Shown here: in pieces, positions 17,312 through 26,486 of the stretch
Numbering within the stretch: position 1 is the first letter of the stretch
Layout of the letters: each line of letters begins with the position of its first letter
NCBI GenBank assembly: GCA_016220085.1
Contig: JACRIN010000006.1
Span: 1-64,000, forward strand
Direction of reading: 5' to 3'
Length of the DNA stretch: 64,000 bases
Source of the DNA: Planctomycetota bacterium
GTDB taxonomy: Bacteria > Planctomycetota > UBA1135 > GCA-002686595
Position numbers and translations under genes: made by a program
Notes under the pieces: model-generated
What the model was told of the DNA's origin: nothing
What the model saw: only the letters and a program-made list of their open reading frames with translations
The model's database searches: none

Positions 17312-18691
17312 GTGCGTCTGACCTATGCACGCGCGCTCTACCTGATCCTCTTCGTCGCGGCGTTGGTCTGCTCGCTCGAGCCGATGCCGTCGGTCGACGC
17401 AGCGCTCGAGCGCGCGAGCTCGCCGCTGCGCGTGCTCGCGGAGCTCGCCGGTCCGGCCGAGTGGGCGCGCTCGGCGCGCGTCGAGGCCGCCGTTTCGCAT
17501 CTCGCGAGCACCGCGGAGCGCGAGCAGACGCTGCGGCGCGAGCTCTACGCCGACGAGTGGCGCTTCACGCTGCCGCAGAGCCAAGCGCTCGCCGCCGGGC
17601 GCCGGTTCGTCCGCGGCGATGTCGTCGGGCGCGGCGAGACGTCGCGCGACCGACTCGAAGTGCACCTCGAGAGCGCGGACGCCGCCGGGATCGAGGTCGG
17701 CATGCCGGTGATCTCCGGCGACGCGTACGTCGGCCGGGTCGCGGAGCTCGAGCGCGCGCGCCCCGGCGTCGCGTGGATCGAGCTCGTCACCGCGCGCGGC
17801 GCGTACGTCGGCGCGCGCGTCGAGGTCGAGCGCACGAAGCAGAGCGCGTCGCTGGTGGTCGGCGGCGTCAGCGGCGCGTCCGCGAGCACCGCGCACGCCT
17901 ACCTCGCGGTGCACCACCCCGAGGATCCCGAGCTCTTCGAAGGCCGCGTCGTCGTCGACGAGACCTGGTCGCACTTCGAGCGCTTCGCGGAGCAGTCGCG
18001 CGGCTTCGAGCTCGGCTACCTCGAGCGCGATCCGTCCGGCGCCGCGGGCGTGCGGCCGACGCTCGACTACCAGAACGGGCTCTTCCACGTCGCGGTGGTC
18101 TGCCCGGCGGACGTCTCGCGCGGCGAGGAGTGCGCGCACGTCGACGAGCTCGAGAGCGGACGCTGGGTGCGAGCGCGCGTGCTCTCGTCGCGCGACCCGG
18201 CGCGGCCGTGGGGCGGCATCGTGCTCGCCGCGGGCTCGAGCGACGGCGTGCGCACGGGTTCCGCGGTCGTGTTCGGCACGCGGTTGGTCGGCCGCGTCGA
18301 GGCGGTGTCGCGTTGGAGCGCCAAAGTTGCGTTGCTCGCGTCGCGGGGCTTCGCGCTCGGCGCGGTCGCGCGCGTCGCGAGCGACGAGCGGCCCGCCGCG
18401 CTCGGCGAGCTCCGCGCGCTCGGCCGCCGCGACGAGCACGGCGCCGCGCTGTTCGTCTGGAGCGCGCCCCGCGAACTCGCGGGCGAGGCCGGCGCGACCT
18501 CCGACGCGATCCTGTTCACCGGCTCCGGCGACCGTGGCGTGCCGCGCGGCTTGATCGTCGGGCGCGCGGCGCTGCCCGCGCACGCCCGCGCGAGCGTCGA
18601 GTTCGGCCTGACCGAGTTCGCCGACGGCGCCGCGCTCGGCGAGGTCTGGGTGTTCGCGCCCGAAGAACCGTCCGCGGAGCGCGCGCCGTGA
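17312..18691 (+). CDS. mreC: Rod-shape determining protein MreC (long form)
   Basis: MreC is a single-span periplasmic scaffold of the elongasome that contacts PBP2. GTG 17312 has a good GGGAGG site and yields an N-terminal membrane segment (ARALYLILFVAALVCSL), a helical region and beta-barrel domains such as DVVGRGETSRDRLEVHLESADAAGIEVGMPVI and VRTGSAVVFGTRLVGRVEAVS. At 459 residues it is longer than typical MreC (270-370). The assignment rests mainly on position between mreB and an mreD-like gene plus this architecture. The stop overlaps mreD as GTGA. Confidence 0.82.
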   Translation: MRLTYARALYLILFVAALVCSLEPMPSVDAALERASSPLRVLAELAGPAEWARSARVEAAVSHLASTAEREQTLRRELYADEWRFTLPQSQALAAGRRFVRGDVVGRGETSRDRLEVHLESADAAGIEVGMPVISGDAYVGRVAELERARPGVAWIELVTARGAYVGARVEVERTKQSASLVVGGVSGASASTAHAYLAVHHPEDPELFEGRVVVDETWSHFERFAEQSRGFELGYLERDPSGAAGVRPTLDYQNGLFHVAVVCPADVSRGEECAHVDELESGRWVRARVLSSRDPARPWGGIVLAAGSSDGVRTGSAVVFGTRLVGRVEAVSRWSAKVALLASRGFALGAVARVASDERPAALGELRALGRRDEHGAALFVWSAPRELAGEAGATSDAILFTGSGDRGVPRGLIVGRAALPAHARASVEFGLTEFADGAALGEVWVFAPEEPSAERAP

Positions 18692-19227
18692 CCAAGAGCC
18701 CGTGGGTCGCTTGGTTCCTGCTCTGCGTGTGGTCGCTGTGGGCGTCCGCGGTCGAAGCGCGACTTTCCGACCCGTTCGGTCCGTTCGCGCCGGCGCTCGG
18801 GTTGATGTTGGTGCTCGGACTCGCCGCGCGGCTCTCGACCGGGCAATCGCTCGGTCTCGCGCTGGTCGGCACGTGCGGCTGCGCGGCGCTCTGCACGCAG
18901 CCGATCGCCGCGGTGTTCGCGACGTTCCTTGGCGCGCTGTTCTTCCTCCGCGTCGTGCGGTCGGCGCTCGACGTGACGTCGCCGCTGGTGCTCGCGGTCG
19001 CGACCGGAGTCGCCGTCTTCGGCGCGGAAGCGTGGGGCGAGCTCGTCCGCGAGACGCGCTTGGTCCACGGGCTCGCGCTCGCCGACGGCGCTCTCTGGCG
19101 CTCGCTCGCGACCGCGGTTTCGAGCGGCGTCGCGATGCTTCTCGTCGGGCCCGCGATCGCCTACCTTCCGGGAGTGACGCCGCTGAAGAGGAACTCCCCG
19201 TGGTCCAACGTCGCGTCGGTCCGCTGA
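18688..19227 (+). CDS. mreD: MreD-like membrane protein
   Basis: The 179-residue protein has about five hydrophobic segments, in the size range and position of MreD, the small integral membrane partner of MreC. The sequence is divergent, so the name rests on context. GTG 18688 overlaps the mreC stop by four bases. The 3' end overlaps the start of the PBP2 gene by 28 bases, indicating tight translational coupling. Confidence 0.7.
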   Translation: MTKSPWVAWFLLCVWSLWASAVEARLSDPFGPFAPALGLMLVLGLAARLSTGQSLGLALVGTCGCAALCTQPIAAVFATFLGALFFLRVVRSALDVTSPLVLAVATGVAVFGAEAWGELVRETRLVHGLALADGALWRSLATAVSSGVAMLLVGPAIAYLPGVTPLKRNSPWSNVASVR

Positions 19228-22200
19228 TCGCGCTCGTGGTCCTGGGGCTCGGCGTGCTCGTCGCGCGCCTGTTCCAGATCCAGGTCGTCCAGCACCGCAC
19301 GTGGGCCGCGGAGGCCGCGAACCTGGTCCGTTCGGGCAGCGTCGTGCCGTTCCAGCGCGGCGCGATCCTCGACGCGCGAGGCCGGCAGCTCGCGCACGAT
19401 CGCCGCGCGTTCCAGGTCGAGTTCTGCTACCGCGACTTCCGCCGCGTCCATCCGCTCGGCGCGGTCGTCCACGCGCGGTCGGCGCTGTTCGCGCGGCCGG
19501 TCGGCTACGCGGAGACGCTCGGCGAGCTCGCGTCCGCCGCCCGGACGCTCGCACTGCTCTCGCCGCGCGCGCTCGCGGCGTTCGCGCGCGGCGAAGGGCT
19601 CGCGCTCGGCGGCGGCAGCGCCGTCGCGCCGAGTTCCGCTCCCGCGGAGGATCAATGCGCCGCGCGCGCCGCCGACGTGCGCTTCTACGTCGGCGCGTTG
19701 CTCGAGTTCACGCTGAAGGAGCGCCGCGCGCTGCGCGACGCGATCGCGAACGAGCGCGAGATCGAGTCGTACGCCGCGTTCGCGGCCGCCGCGCGCGGCG
19801 TGACGGTCGAGGAGGTGCTCGCGGCGCTCGAGCGGCGCGTCGGCGAGTCCGTCGACGACCTCGGGCGGCTCGCGGCGCTGCTCTCGCGCGAAGGCGAGTC
19901 GCGCGCGGCCCGTTCGGACCCCGCGACGGCGCTCGCCGGGCTCTTCAGCGAGCTCGAAGGTTGGCGCGCCGAGGTCGAGGACGAGGTCGCGAGCGAGCTC
20001 TTCGCGCGCGCCGCCGGCTTCCGCGTCGGCCGACTCGACGCGCGCACCGTCGAAGCGGGCTTCGACCTGACGTGGCTCGCGCGCGTGCTTTGCTGGGACG
20101 ACGCGCGCGTCGCGGAGTGGATCCGGAGCGAGCGAGCGACGTGGCTCGAGAGCATCGCGCGGTGGGGCGTGCCGACGGTGCTCGCGGAGGTGCAGCTCGC
20201 GCCCGAGGACGAGCGCCGCGCGCTCGCGCTGGTCGGCGAGCTCGCCGCGCAGTTCGCGCCCGCCGAAGACGTCGGCGCCGAGCGTCGGCGCGCGTGGGCC
20301 GAGGACCGGCCGCTCGACTTCACCGCGTTCGAGCAGTGGCTCGTGCTCGGCGAACTCGACCACCTGACCGTCGCGGCGTGTCCGGGCGGACTCGGCGACG
20401 AACGCGAGCACACGTTTCCGTTCCAAGAGCTGCGCGGCGACGCCGGGGCGGGCGTCGATCCGTGGCAACGCGCGGCCGCGCTGGAGCTCGCGCTGCGCGG
20501 CGAGAACGCCGCCGATTCCGCCGCGGTGCAGAAGCGCGCCGCGGAGTGGTATCAGCGGTGCGTCGACGACTGGGACTCGAGCTGGATCGCCGCGAACGTA
20601 GAGGCGCTGATCGTCGCGTGCGACGCGCGCTTGCAGCGCGAAGCGGCACGCGAGCTCGACTCGCTCTTCGCGTGCGCGGAGCCCGACGAGCTCGGCGCGA
20701 GCAAGCGCCTGCTCTGGAACCCCGCGCGCATCGCGCTCGCGGGCGAACAGGTCGCGTACGTGCAAAAGGACCGCGGCAATCGGCCGTTCGTCGTCGAGGA
20801 GGAGCCGCCGTACGAACTCGTCGAGACGCTTTCGCGCTACCGTGCGCGCTTCGCCGGCTTCTCGGTGCGCGGGCGGCAGGAGCGCGTCCGCGAGGTCGAT
20901 CCGTCGACCGGCCGCACCGCGGCGGCGGGCTTGATCGGCGGGCTCGGCGAGCCCGGGATGGTCGAGCTGCGGCGCCAACGGCGCGACGCGCACGAGCTCG
21001 CGGCGCTCCTGCGGCAGGGTTCGCGCAACGAAGCGGAGGCGCAGCGGCTCGCCGAGCTCGTCGCGAGCGTCGATCGACCCGGCGAGAAGCGCGGGACCAG
21101 CGGGCTCGAAGGCTATTTCGATCCCGAGCTCTCCGGTCACAACGGGTATCGGGAGAGCCGCGGCTTGCAGGAGCTCTCCGAGCGCGACGCCGGCCGGCGC
21201 GACGTCGATCTCGACGCGCGCGACGGCAACGACGTCGTGCTGACGCTCGATCTCGACCTGCAGCGCGCCGCGGAGTGGGTGCTGCAGCATCCCGTCGGCG
21301 ATCCCGATCCCGATCGACGCGACGAGCGTTGGCTCGCCGCGCCGGTCGGCGCGATCGTGCTGATGACCGTCGACGGCGACGTGCTCGCCGCGGCGTCGGT
21401 GCCGCTCGACGATCGCGGCGAGGCGGCGACCGCGAACCACCGCGACCTCGCGGTCGATCGCACGCTGCGCATCTTCGATCACCAGCCGCCGGGCTCGGTC
21501 TTCAAGCCGTTCGTCGCCGCGTGGGCGCTCGATCACCTCGGGCTCGATCCGACGCGCACGGTGCTCTGCCAAGGCGCGGCCGGCGACGGCGCGAACTACA
21601 AGGGCCTGCACTGCGCGAGCACGTACGGCCACGGCACGGTCGATCTCGCGGAAGCGCTGAAGGTGTCGTGCAACTGCTACTTCGCATGGCTCGGCGAGCA
21701 GTTCGACGACGCGGCGGCGGTCGCGTGCCTCGAAGCGTTCGGCTTCGGGGCGCCGACCGGGATCAAGACGTTCGGCACGCGCTCGGCGTGGCGCGAGGAC
21801 ACGTGGCGGAGCTACTCCAAGCTGCGCTTCACCAACGTCCGCCAACGGCTGTCGTTCGGCAACGGGCTCTCGGTCGTGCAGTCGACGCCGATGCAGGTCG
21901 GGCGCGCGCTGTGCGGGCTCGCGACCGGCGAGTTGCCCGATCTGCGGCTCGCCGCCGAGATCGGCGGCTCCGCGGTGCCGAAGTCCGCGCGACCGCTGGA
22001 GATCTCCGAGTCGGCGCGCGCGCGCATCCGCGCCGCGTTGCTGACCGTCGCGAGCGACACGCGCGGAACGGCGCACGCGGCGCTCAGCGTCGCCGACCTC
22101 GGCTTCGCCGTCGCGGTGAAGACCGGCAGCGCGGACTACAAGGCGTTGCCGAAGGGCGCGAGTGCCGACGGCTCGAACAAGGTGCGCAAGCACACGTGGA

Positions 22201-22430
22201 TCGGCGGTTGGCTGCCGGAGGAGGATCCGAAACTCGTCTTCGTCGTCTTCGAGTTCGACACGCTCGCGACCGCGAGCCACGGCGCCGTCTGGCTCACGCA
22301 GGAGCTCCTGCAGCGCGACGAAGTGCGCGCGTGGCTCGCGGCGCGAGCCTCGGCCGACGCCGCGCGCGCGGTCGAGGCGTCGTCGCCGACGTCCGGGACC
22401 GGCGACGATGCCGTGGAGCCGAAGCAATGA
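19200..22430 (+). CDS. mrdA: Penicillin-binding protein 2, greatly enlarged
   Basis: This is the class B peptidoglycan transpeptidase of the elongasome. An N-terminal anchor (residues 6-25) is followed by the start of the pedestal domain (PFQRGAILDARGRQLA). The transpeptidase domain carries S766 (GSVFK), S823 (SCN) and K974 (KTGS), all three active-site motifs. The protein has 1,076 residues against about 630 in E. coli. The extra 400 or so lie between the anchor/pedestal start and the transpeptidase domain, roughly residues 90-620, and are Ala/Glu/Arg-rich and mostly helical. GTG 19200 has a GAAGAGGA site. The stop overlaps rodA as ATGA. A pedestal motif near residue 530 (LSRYRARFAGFSVRGRQERV) resembles PBP2 sequence that normally follows soon after the anchor. 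Confidence 0.9.
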   Translation: MVQRRVGPLIALVVLGLGVLVARLFQIQVVQHRTWAAEAANLVRSGSVVPFQRGAILDARGRQLAHDRRAFQVEFCYRDFRRVHPLGAVVHARSALFARPVGYAETLGELASAARTLALLSPRALAAFARGEGLALGGGSAVAPSSAPAEDQCAARAADVRFYVGALLEFTLKERRALRDAIANEREIESYAAFAAAARGVTVEEVLAALERRVGESVDDLGRLAALLSREGESRAARSDPATALAGLFSELEGWRAEVEDEVASELFARAAGFRVGRLDARTVEAGFDLTWLARVLCWDDARVAEWIRSERATWLESIARWGVPTVLAEVQLAPEDERRALALVGELAAQFAPAEDVGAERRRAWAEDRPLDFTAFEQWLVLGELDHLTVAACPGGLGDEREHTFPFQELRGDAGAGVDPWQRAAALELALRGENAADSAAVQKRAAEWYQRCVDDWDSSWIAANVEALIVACDARLQREAARELDSLFACAEPDELGASKRLLWNPARIALAGEQVAYVQKDRGNRPFVVEEEPPYELVETLSRYRARFAGFSVRGRQERVREVDPSTGRTAAAGLIGGLGEPGMVELRRQRRDAHELAALLRQGSRNEAEAQRLAELVASVDRPGEKRGTSGLEGYFDPELSGHNGYRESRGLQELSERDAGRRDVDLDARDGNDVVLTLDLDLQRAAEWVLQHPVGDPDPDRRDERWLAAPVGAIVLMTVDGDVLAAASVPLDDRGEAATANHRDLAVDRTLRIFDHQPPGSVFKPFVAAWALDHLGLDPTRTVLCQGAAGDGANYKGLHCASTYGHGTVDLAEALKVSCNCYFAWLGEQFDDAAAVACLEAFGFGAPTGIKTFGTRSAWREDTWRSYSKLRFTNVRQRLSFGNGLSVVQSTPMQVGRALCGLATGELPDLRLAAEIGGSAVPKSARPLEISESARARIRAALLTVASDTRGTAHAALSVADLGFAVAVKTGSADYKALPKGASADGSNKVRKHTWIGGWLPEEDPKLVFVVFEFDTLATASHGAVWLTQELLQRDEVRAWLAARASADAARAVEASSPTSGTGDDAVEPKQ

Positions 22431-23623
22431 GCTCGTCGCCGTTCGCCCGCGAGCGCGGCTCTTCGCTCGAGCGCGCGCTGTCGCTGCGCCACGTGCGCTG
22501 GCTCGAGGTCGATTGGCACGTGCTGGTGGTCGCGCTCGCGCTCTGCGCGCTCGGCTTGGTCTTCGTGCACGCGATGGACCAAGCCGACGAGTACTTCCTG
22601 CGCGGCGACATCGATTTCGCCAAGCAAGCGGAGCGCGTCGTGTTGACGTTGCCCGCGCTGCTCTTCGGTCTCTTGGTGCGGCCGCGCTGGCTGCGGCGCA
22701 GCGCGTGGCTGGTGTTCGTCGTCGCGTTGATCCTGCTGCTGCTCGTGCCGCTCGTCGGCGAGGTGCGCAACGGCGCGCGGCGTTGGATCCAGCTCCCGCG
22801 CTTCGACCTGCAGCCGTCGGAGTTGGCGAAGCTCGGCGTGATCGTGATCCTCGCCCGGGCGCTCTACACGACGCGCTTGAAGCGCTGGCGCGATTGGCTG
22901 TTGCCGCTCGGGCTCGCGATCCTGCCGATGGGGCTCGTCGCGCTCCAGCCCGACCTCGGCACGGCGATGACGCTCGTGCCGATCACGCTCGGGATGCTGT
23001 ACGCGGCGGGCGCTCGGTTGCGCGTGCTCGCCGGCGGCGTGCTGCTGGTCATCTCGCTCGGCGTCGGCGCGGTGCGCTTCGGCATCGTGCACGAGTACCA
23101 AGCTCAGCGCGTCGAGACGTGGCTCGATTCGCTGACCCCCGACGACCTGATCGCCAACCGCAACGGCGCCGGGTTCCACACGTACCAAGCGCGGGTCGCG
23201 ATCGGCAACGGAGGCTGGCTCGGCACCGGGCTCGGCCAAGGCGTCGCCAACGAAGCGGCGCACTTGCCCGAGCGCGAGACCGACTCGATTTTCGCCGTGA
23301 TCGCGGAGGAGACCGGTTTCGTCGGCACGGCGGGGTTGCTCGCGCTCTACACGCTGCTCGTGATCCTGCTGTTCAGCACCGCCGGGCACGTCCGAGAGCG
23401 TTTCTCGCGCCTCGTGGTCACCGGCGTCGGGCTCTACTTCGCCTCGCACCTCTTCATCAACGTCAGCGTGAACCTCGGTCTCGTGCCGATGACCGGCGTG
23501 CCGTTGCCGTTGTTTTCGACCGGCGGTTCGTCGCTGCTCGTCACGTTCCTCGCGCTCGGCCTCGCGGTCGGACTCGCCGCGCACCGCGAACCGAGCCTCG
23601 ACGAGGACGCGTTCCGCGAATGA
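22427..23623 (+). CDS. rodA: Rod-shape SEDS peptidoglycan polymerase RodA
   Basis: RodA polymerises glycan strands from lipid II and pairs with PBP2. The 398-residue polytopic protein has typical SEDS motifs: NGARRWIQLPRFDLQPSELAK, QPDLGTA, ERETDSIFAVIAEETGFVG and GVPLPLFSTGGSSLL. ATG 22427 overlaps the PBP2 stop. The PBP2 pairing and position in the mre operon favour RodA over FtsW. The operon probably ends here, since an 11-bp palindrome follows the stop. Confidence 0.94.
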   Translation: MSSSPFARERGSSLERALSLRHVRWLEVDWHVLVVALALCALGLVFVHAMDQADEYFLRGDIDFAKQAERVVLTLPALLFGLLVRPRWLRRSAWLVFVVALILLLLVPLVGEVRNGARRWIQLPRFDLQPSELAKLGVIVILARALYTTRLKRWRDWLLPLGLAILPMGLVALQPDLGTAMTLVPITLGMLYAAGARLRVLAGGVLLVISLGVGAVRFGIVHEYQAQRVETWLDSLTPDDLIANRNGAGFHTYQARVAIGNGGWLGTGLGQGVANEAAHLPERETDSIFAVIAEETGFVGTAGLLALYTLLVILLFSTAGHVRERFSRLVVTGVGLYFASHLFINVSVNLGLVPMTGVPLPLFSTGGSSLLVTFLALGLAVGLAAHREPSLDEDAFRE

Positions 23624-23629
23624 GCGGGC

Positions 23630-23652
23630 GCGAGCGCCGGACCGGCGCTCGC
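23630..23652 (+). terminator. GC-rich palindrome after rodA, possible terminator
   Basis: GCGAGCGCCGG and CCGGCGCTCGC flank a single A, giving a strong hairpin seven bases after the rodA stop. No T-run follows, so it may be a transcript stabiliser or a weak terminator. Confidence 0.4.
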
Positions 23653-23783
23653 TCTCCGTCGTCGACGTCCGTCGCGCTTCGTCTTGCGGGGCGAGCGCTG
23701 GGGCGACCCAGCCGCCTTCGTCGGCGTGAGTGGGCGGCAAGTTCACGGCGAGTCCAGCCGATCTTCCGCGCGCACTCCGACGA

Positions 23784-23812
23784 TTGCGCTCGCTCCGCGA
23801 CGCTCGTACACT
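23784..23812 (+). promoter_or_regulatory. Promoter of the microcompartment operon
   Basis: TTGCGC (23784-23789), a 17-base spacer, then TACACT (23807-23812) followed by CCGCGCC. The predicted start is near 23820, giving a 65-base leader containing a strong hairpin. Confidence 0.7.
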
Positions 23813-23828
23813 CCGCGCCTCTTTCCGT

Positions 23829-23860
23829 GCGCGCGCGAGCCCTCGGGAGCTCGCGCGCGC
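23829..23860 (+). promoter_or_regulatory. Leader hairpin of the microcompartment operon
   Basis: GCGCGCGCGAGC (23829-23840) pairs over 12 bp with GCTCGCGCGCGC (23849-23860) across an eight-base loop. It lies between the predicted transcription start and the ribosome-binding site AGAGGA (about 23876) of the first BMC-H gene. No T-run follows. It could protect the 5' end or act as an attenuator. Confidence 0.55.
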
Positions 23861-23884
23861 CCGGTGCGAACCAGCAGAGGATCC

Positions 23885-24211
23885 ATGGACAACAACGCTT
23901 TGGGAATGGTCGAGACCAAGGGTCTCGTGGGCTCGATCGAGGCGGCGGACGCGATGGTCAAGGCGGCCCAGGTCCAGCTCTTCGGCAAGGAGAAAGTGAC
24001 CGCCGGCCTGGTGACGATGTTCGTCATCGGCGAGGTCGGCGCGGTCAAGGCCGCGACCGACGCCGGAGCCGCGGCCGCGCGCCGCGTCGGCGAGCTCGTC
24101 AGCGTGCACGTCATCCCGCGCCCGCACGAGCAGCTGAAGCGCATCCTGCCGGCGATGGTTCCGATCCAGCCCCAGAAGGGCAAGGACGGCAAGGACAAGA
24201 ACCCCGACTGA
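23885..24211 (+). CDS. BMC-H hexameric shell protein (first copy)
   Basis: This is a single-BMC-domain protein of 108 residues that tiles the facets of a microcompartment. The domain covers residues 5-90 with the hallmarks [44 protein letters not shown] and [11 protein letters not shown] Lys/Asp-rich tail (about residues 95-108) extends beyond the usual length. It is first in the operon, with promoter and hairpin upstream and an AGAGGA ribosome-binding site. Confidence 0.96.
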   Translation: MDNNALGMVETKGLVGSIEAADAMVKAAQVQLFGKEKVTAGLVTMFVIGEVGAVKAATDAGAAAARRVGELVSVHVIPRPHEQLKRILPAMVPIQPQKGKDGKDKNPD

Positions 24212-24244
24212 GCGGCGCGCGCCTAGCCGCCCGTTCCGAACGCC

Positions 24245-26083
24245 GTGTCGAACCTCGATCCGGACCTGCGCGCTCTCCAGGAGGTGCGCGACTACGTCGA
24301 ACGCTCGAAGAAGGCGTGCGAGGCGGTCGCGCATTACTCGCAAGGCGAGATCGACAACGTCTGCCGCGCGATGGCGGAAGCCGGCGCGGCGGCGGCGTAC
24401 GACCTCGGGCGCCTCGCGGTCGAAGAGACCGGCATCGGGCGCGTGCACTACAAGGTGCTCAAGAACCTGTTCGGCTCGCTCGGCATCTGGGAGTCGATCA
24501 AGGGCGAGAAGTCGGTCGGCATCCTCTCGCGCGACGAGAAGACCGGCATCGTCGAGGTGGGGACGCCGAGCGGCGTGATCGCCGGCATCATCCCGACGAC
24601 CAATCCGACCTCGACGGCGCTCGGCAAGGCGCTGATCTCCGTCAAGGGCCGCAACTCGATCGTCATCAGCCCGCACCCGCGCGCCAAGCGCTGCATCGGC
24701 GAGACGGTCGAGGTGATGCGCCGCGCGATCGAGCGCGTCGGCGCGCCCGCGGATCTCGTGCTCTCGCTCTCGAATCCGACGATCGAGTCGACCGGCGCGC
24801 TGATGAAGCACAAGAAGGTCGCGATCATCCTCGCGACCGGCGGCTCGGGGCTGGTCGAAGCCGCGTACTCGTCGGGCAAGCCGGCGTACGGCGTCGGTCC
24901 GGGCAACGTGCCGTGCTTCGTCGATCGCTCCGCCGACGTCGCGCTGGCCGCGCGCGCGGTGGTCACCAGCCAGAGCTTCGACAACGGCACGCTCTGCTGC
25001 TCCGAGCAAGCGTTGGTGCTCGACAAGCCGATCGCCGAGCGCTTCCTCGCCGAAATGACCAAGCGCGGCGCCTACCTCTGCAACGCGGAGGAGACCGACA
25101 AGCTCGCGAAGTACTGCAACCGCCGCGGGCACATGAACCCCGACGTCGTCGGGCTCGATCCGTGGCGCATCGCCGAGAACGCGGGCTTCCGCGTGCCGCG
25201 CGAGACCAGCGTCCTGCTCGCGCACCAAGGCGGCGTCGGTCCCGAGTGGCCGCTTTCGATCGAGATCCTCGCGCCGGTGCTCTCGGTGCACGTCGTCGAC
25301 GATTGGAAGCACGGCTGCAAGGTCTCGATGGAGCTCCTGCAGTACGGCGGCCTCGGCCACACGTGTGCGGTGCACGCGAAGGACGAGCGTGTGCTCGACG
25401 CGTGGTTCCTCGAAAAGCCCGCGAGCCGCATCATCGTCAACGGTCCTTCGTCGCAAGGCGCCGTCGGCTACTCGACGTGGCTGATGCCGTCGATGTCGCT
25501 CGGTTGCAGTCCGCTCGCCGGCAACATCACCAGCGACAACATCACGTTCAAGCACCTCCTGAACGTCAAGCGAGCCGCCTACCCGCGCAAGGACTGGGAC
25601 GCGGTCGAGCGTCGCGACCACGAGCGCGTCGCCAAGTTCACGCGCGACCTCGCGCCGCGCGGTTCCGGTCTGCAAGGCGATCCCGCGATCTCCGGCGGCA
25701 CGTTCTCGCCCGACGTGCGCAGCGCGCTCAAGAACGAGCGCGTGCAGTCGAACTGGCAAGGCAACCCGGTGACCGCGTCGTCGCCGAAGGCGGCGTCCGC
25801 GCCGAGCACCACCGGCGTGCCGCGCTCGTTCAGCGACACTGCTTCGAGCTCCGCGCGCGTGCACGCGGCGCCGAAAGCTCCGGCTGCGCCCGCCCCGGCG
25901 AGCTCGCCGATCTACTCGACCTCCGTGTCGCCGATCGGTGGCGCGAGCCAGGTGTACTCGGGCTCCGCGCTCTCGGTCCCCGAGATCCAATCGATCATGT
26001 CGCACGCCGGCTCGGGCTGCCCGCTCGGTCCGTGCAAGGGCTGCGGCCACCAAGAAGTCCAGACCGGCGCGTGCAAGGCCTGA
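24245..26083 (+). CDS. Microcompartment CoA-acylating aldehyde dehydrogenase with Cys-rich tail
   Basis: The enzyme oxidises an aldehyde to acyl-CoA with NAD and CoA inside the compartment. The 612-residue protein has an EutE/PduP/AdhE-type catalytic domain (residues 1-490) with IIPTTNPTSTA, ATGGSGLVEAAY, GVGPGNVP and the catalytic Cys in DNGTLCCSEQ (C251, next to C252). A 60-residue Ala/Pro/Ser linker follows, then a terminal segment with a short amphipathic helix (ALSVPEIQSIMSHA) that looks like an encapsulation peptide, and a cluster CPLGPCKGC plus one more Cys three residues from the end. It starts at GTG 24245. It is the only clear enzyme in the operon and sits between two BMC-H genes. 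The aldehyde-producing enzyme is not in the window, so the substrate is unknown. Confidence 0.92.
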   Translation: MSNLDPDLRALQEVRDYVERSKKACEAVAHYSQGEIDNVCRAMAEAGAAAAYDLGRLAVEETGIGRVHYKVLKNLFGSLGIWESIKGEKSVGILSRDEKTGIVEVGTPSGVIAGIIPTTNPTSTALGKALISVKGRNSIVISPHPRAKRCIGETVEVMRRAIERVGAPADLVLSLSNPTIESTGALMKHKKVAIILATGGSGLVEAAYSSGKPAYGVGPGNVPCFVDRSADVALAARAVVTSQSFDNGTLCCSEQALVLDKPIAERFLAEMTKRGAYLCNAEETDKLAKYCNRRGHMNPDVVGLDPWRIAENAGFRVPRETSVLLAHQGGVGPEWPLSIEILAPVLSVHVVDDWKHGCKVSMELLQYGGLGHTCAVHAKDERVLDAWFLEKPASRIIVNGPSSQGAVGYSTWLMPSMSLGCSPLAGNITSDNITFKHLLNVKRAAYPRKDWDAVERRDHERVAKFTRDLAPRGSGLQGDPAISGGTFSPDVRSALKNERVQSNWQGNPVTASSPKAASAPSTTGVPRSFSDTASSSARVHAAPKAPAAPAPASSPIYSTSVSPIGGASQVYSGSALSVPEIQSIMSHAGSGCPLGPCKGCGHQEVQTGACKA

Positions 26084-26139
26084 ACGCCTCGCCGTCGGTC
26101 GAAGCCACTCCACCCAACCTCTTCGCGAGATAACCCAGC

Positions 26140-26433
26140 ATGGAAACCATGATCGCTCTCGGTCTCATCGAGACCAAAGGGCTCGTCGGCGCGGTCGAAG
26201 CCGCCGACGCGATGTGCAAGGCAGCCAAGGTGACGTTGCTCGGCCGCGAGCAAGTCGGCGGCGGTCTCGTGACGGTGATGATCCGCGGCGAGGTCGGCGC
26301 GGTGAAGGCGGCTGTCGAAGCGGGCGCCGCGGGCGCGAAGCGCGTCGGCGAGCTCGTCAGCGTCCACGTGATCCCGCGCCCCGCGGGCGATCTCGACAAG
26401 TACCTGCCGCCGCTGCCGCCGGAAGGCAAGTGA
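26140..26433 (+). CDS. BMC-H hexameric shell protein (second copy)
   Basis: The 97-residue single-BMC-domain protein is close to the first copy ([61 protein letters not shown]). It lacks the charged tail and carries a Cys in helix 1. The start is ATG 26140, with an in-frame ATG nine bases later as an alternative. Two paralogous hexamers in one operon suggest mixed facets with different pores. Confidence 0.95.
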   Translation: METMIALGLIETKGLVGAVEAADAMCKAAKVTLLGREQVGGGLVTVMIRGEVGAVKAAVEAGAAGAKRVGELVSVHVIPRPAGDLDKYLPPLPPEGK

Positions 26434-26486
26434 CGTCCGCGAGGCGCGCGCGCGTCGCTTGACGCGCCGTTCGCCTCTCGACCGAC

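Noticed and set aside
22136..26113. Long minus-strand open frame opposite rodA, the BMC-H gene and the aldehyde dehydrogenase
   Set aside because: It runs through three clearly assigned plus-strand genes and has shadow composition and no family motif.
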